The position numbers and the translations under genes are program-made. Of a stretch of 64,000 nucleotides of DNA, positions 63,043 through 64,000 are shown piece by piece; position 1 is the first letter of the stretch, and each line of letters begins with the position of its first letter. Under the pieces are notes generated by a model. The model saw nothing but the letters and a program-made list of their open reading frames with translations. It was not told where the DNA came from and did not search any database. This stretch comes from Flavobacterium azooxidireducens (GTDB taxonomy: Bacteria > Bacteroidota > Bacteroidia > Flavobacteriales > Flavobacteriaceae): contig NZ_CP096205.1 in assembly GCF_023195775.1 (NCBI RefSeq), positions 1,488,001-1,552,000 of the forward strand, given 5' to 3'.

Positions 63043-63678
63043 ATGAAGTTAAGTGTTGAAGAAATAGAAATAATTTCAGATTATTTGAGTAAATCCGGAA
63101 TTAAACAAGTCGATATAAAGTTTGAATTATTAGATCATATTGCAATTGAGATAGAAGAGTTGGTTGTTTTAGAAAATTGTTCTTTTGAAGAAGCTCTAGA
63201 AAAAATTAAGCAAAAATGGAATCCTTTTTTTGTTCAAAGTAAAAGTTTTCACATTGGTTTGATCTATTCATTTCCAAAAATTGTGCTTAATAAAATTGAA
63301 TCCAGAATAAAAAAAGTGAATTTATCCATACTGTTGTTAGTCGTACTTTGGGCATTTTGTTCGTTTGCTTTTAATCTTGATTTATTAGTAAATCAAAGAC
63401 TTAATTCTTTTATAAATTATAGTGGAATAGCTATTGGCGTTGTTCTTCTTGTCGTATCATTTTTTATTAATTACAAATCACAACCAACAACCTATCGGTT
63501 TTTAGTAAATCAATCTTCTCCATCAATTTTGTTTTGGTTGCTTTATATTTATTATTTTGATTATGGAATGAATTCTTTAAAACTTTTTTTTCTACTGTTA
63601 TTATCATTGCAATTTGTTATCGTCTGTTTTTATGTTTATAACCATATAAATTGTATAAAAAAATATCATTTAGTATGA
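63043..63678 (+). CDS. HAAS-like membrane protein downstream of PadR
   Basis: The protein has 211 residues. The N-terminal 75 residues are helical and soluble (LSVEEIEIISDYLSKSGI, KFELLDHIAIEIEELV, FEEALEKIKQKW), resembling the HAAS/DUF1700-type domain often coupled to PadR regulators. Four hydrophobic helices follow (about 92-110, 124-142, 160-176 and 180-200). It starts 1 bp after the PadR stop and overlaps the next gene by ATGA. Its function is unknown; it may sense or inhibit signalling at the membrane. Confidence 0.7.
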   Translation: MKLSVEEIEIISDYLSKSGIKQVDIKFELLDHIAIEIEELVVLENCSFEEALEKIKQKWNPFFVQSKSFHIGLIYSFPKIVLNKIESRIKKVNLSILLLVVLWAFCSFAFNLDLLVNQRLNSFINYSGIAIGVVLLVVSFFINYKSQPTTYRFLVNQSSPSILFWLLYIYYFDYGMNSLKLFFLLLLSLQFVIVCFYVYNHINCIKKYHLV

Positions 63679-64000
63679 AATTATCGATAGAACAAATTCA
63701 ACAAGTAGAAAAGTATTTGGCTAAATTCGAAATTAAATATTTTGAAGTTTATGCCGAAGTGCTTGACCATATCATTTTAAGTGTTGAAGAAATTCTATCT
63801 ACAGAAGATATTTCATTACAACAAGCAATCATTAAAGCAAAGGAACAAGATTTTGGCAAATTTGGTTTTCAATCGATGATTCAACAGCGATCAGATGAGC
63901 TAAATAAAAACTGTAGAAAGCATTATAACGCAATGATAAAGAGCTATTTTAAAATGCCGGAAATTGTTATGACATTCTTTGTATTTATTAGCTTTTTTGC
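63675..64000 (+). CDS. Second HAAS-like membrane protein (cut by window end)
   Basis: 108 residues are visible and the frame is open at the edge. The N-terminus (LSIEQIQQVEKYLAKFEI, YAEVLDHIILSVEEIL) is a paralogue of the preceding protein's soluble domain, and the first membrane helix starts at the window end (MTFFVFISFFA). It overlaps the previous gene by 4 bp (ATGA), so the PadR gene and both membrane genes form one operon. Confidence 0.75.
   Translation, partial: MKLSIEQIQQVEKYLAKFEIKYFEVYAEVLDHIILSVEEILSTEDISLQQAIIKAKEQDFGKFGFQSMIQQRSDELNKNCRKHYNAMIKSYFKMPEIVMTFFVFISFF

Overview
The window is AT-rich chromosomal DNA from a member of the Flavobacteriaceae, most likely a Flavobacterium. 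The evidence is: T9SS type A and type B sorting domains, a PorP/SprF protein beside a SprB-repeat adhesin, a DUF6909-type protein, Flavobacteriia-type gene pairs around purD and upp, promoters of the Bacteroidetes TAnnTTTG type, few Shine-Dalgarno sequences, and dispersed palindromic repeats of the kind common in these genomes. No plasmid or complete phage genes were seen.

Layout. 1-6.8 kb: the end of a giant SprB-like surface adhesin, its SprF-like partner and folB. 7.0-7.6 kb: an intact tRNA-Cys gene followed by four decayed copies of its 3' half, each closed by its own terminator. 7.6-14.9 kb: mostly minus-strand genes (a GldM-C-like protein, a HigBA toxin-antitoxin pair, a LysE exporter, a DUF2807 protein, RNase R, a seven-repeat T9SS protein), then a DUF2007 gene. 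14.9-17.0 kb: about 1 kb without genes, holding dispersed repeats, a cluster of TTAACA-type 9-mers that may be an origin-like region, and an IS110-family insertion sequence with a recognisable bridge-RNA candidate. 17.0-30.8 kb: crtY, rpiB, a CDF metal exporter, tex, a Septu (PtuAB) defence cassette inserted at the 3' end of tex, tatA, an M23 peptidase, a GH3-family protein and a nucleosidase-like gene.

30.8-54.2 kb is a Wzx/Wzy-type surface polysaccharide locus. It holds a Wzz-like chain-length protein; rmlA, rmlC and rmlD but no rmlB; a WecD/WecE-like pair that would make dTDP-4-acetamido-4,6-dideoxygalactose; a GtrB-like and a GtrII-like glycosyltransferase; flippase, polymerase and ligase-like membrane proteins; several glycosyltransferases; a UDP-glucuronate decarboxylase-like enzyme; an initiating sugar-phosphate transferase; a 2OG-Fe(II) oxygenase-like protein and a PaaK/CapK-like adenylate-forming enzyme. 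A large CotH-family T9SS substrate sits inside it.

54.3-64 kb returns to housekeeping genes (purD, upp, DUF4254, a GT9 glycosyltransferase, a PaaE-like flavin/2Fe-2S reductase). A DarTG toxin-antitoxin pair separates the DUF4254 and GT9 genes. The window ends in a PadR regulator followed by two related small membrane proteins, the second cut by the window edge.

The strongest unusual signals are: (1) an IS110 element whose 5' noncoding end carries a 9-nt copy of its own left insertion flank and an 8-nt copy of its own right end, as expected for a bridge RNA, and which splits a dispersed palindrome; (2) the tRNA-Cys relic array with conserved terminator architecture; (3) the Septu cassette bounded by a 93-bp duplication of the tex 3' end, 35 bp identical and then synonymously diverged; (4) a heptanucleotide repeat inside rmlD that could slip out of frame.
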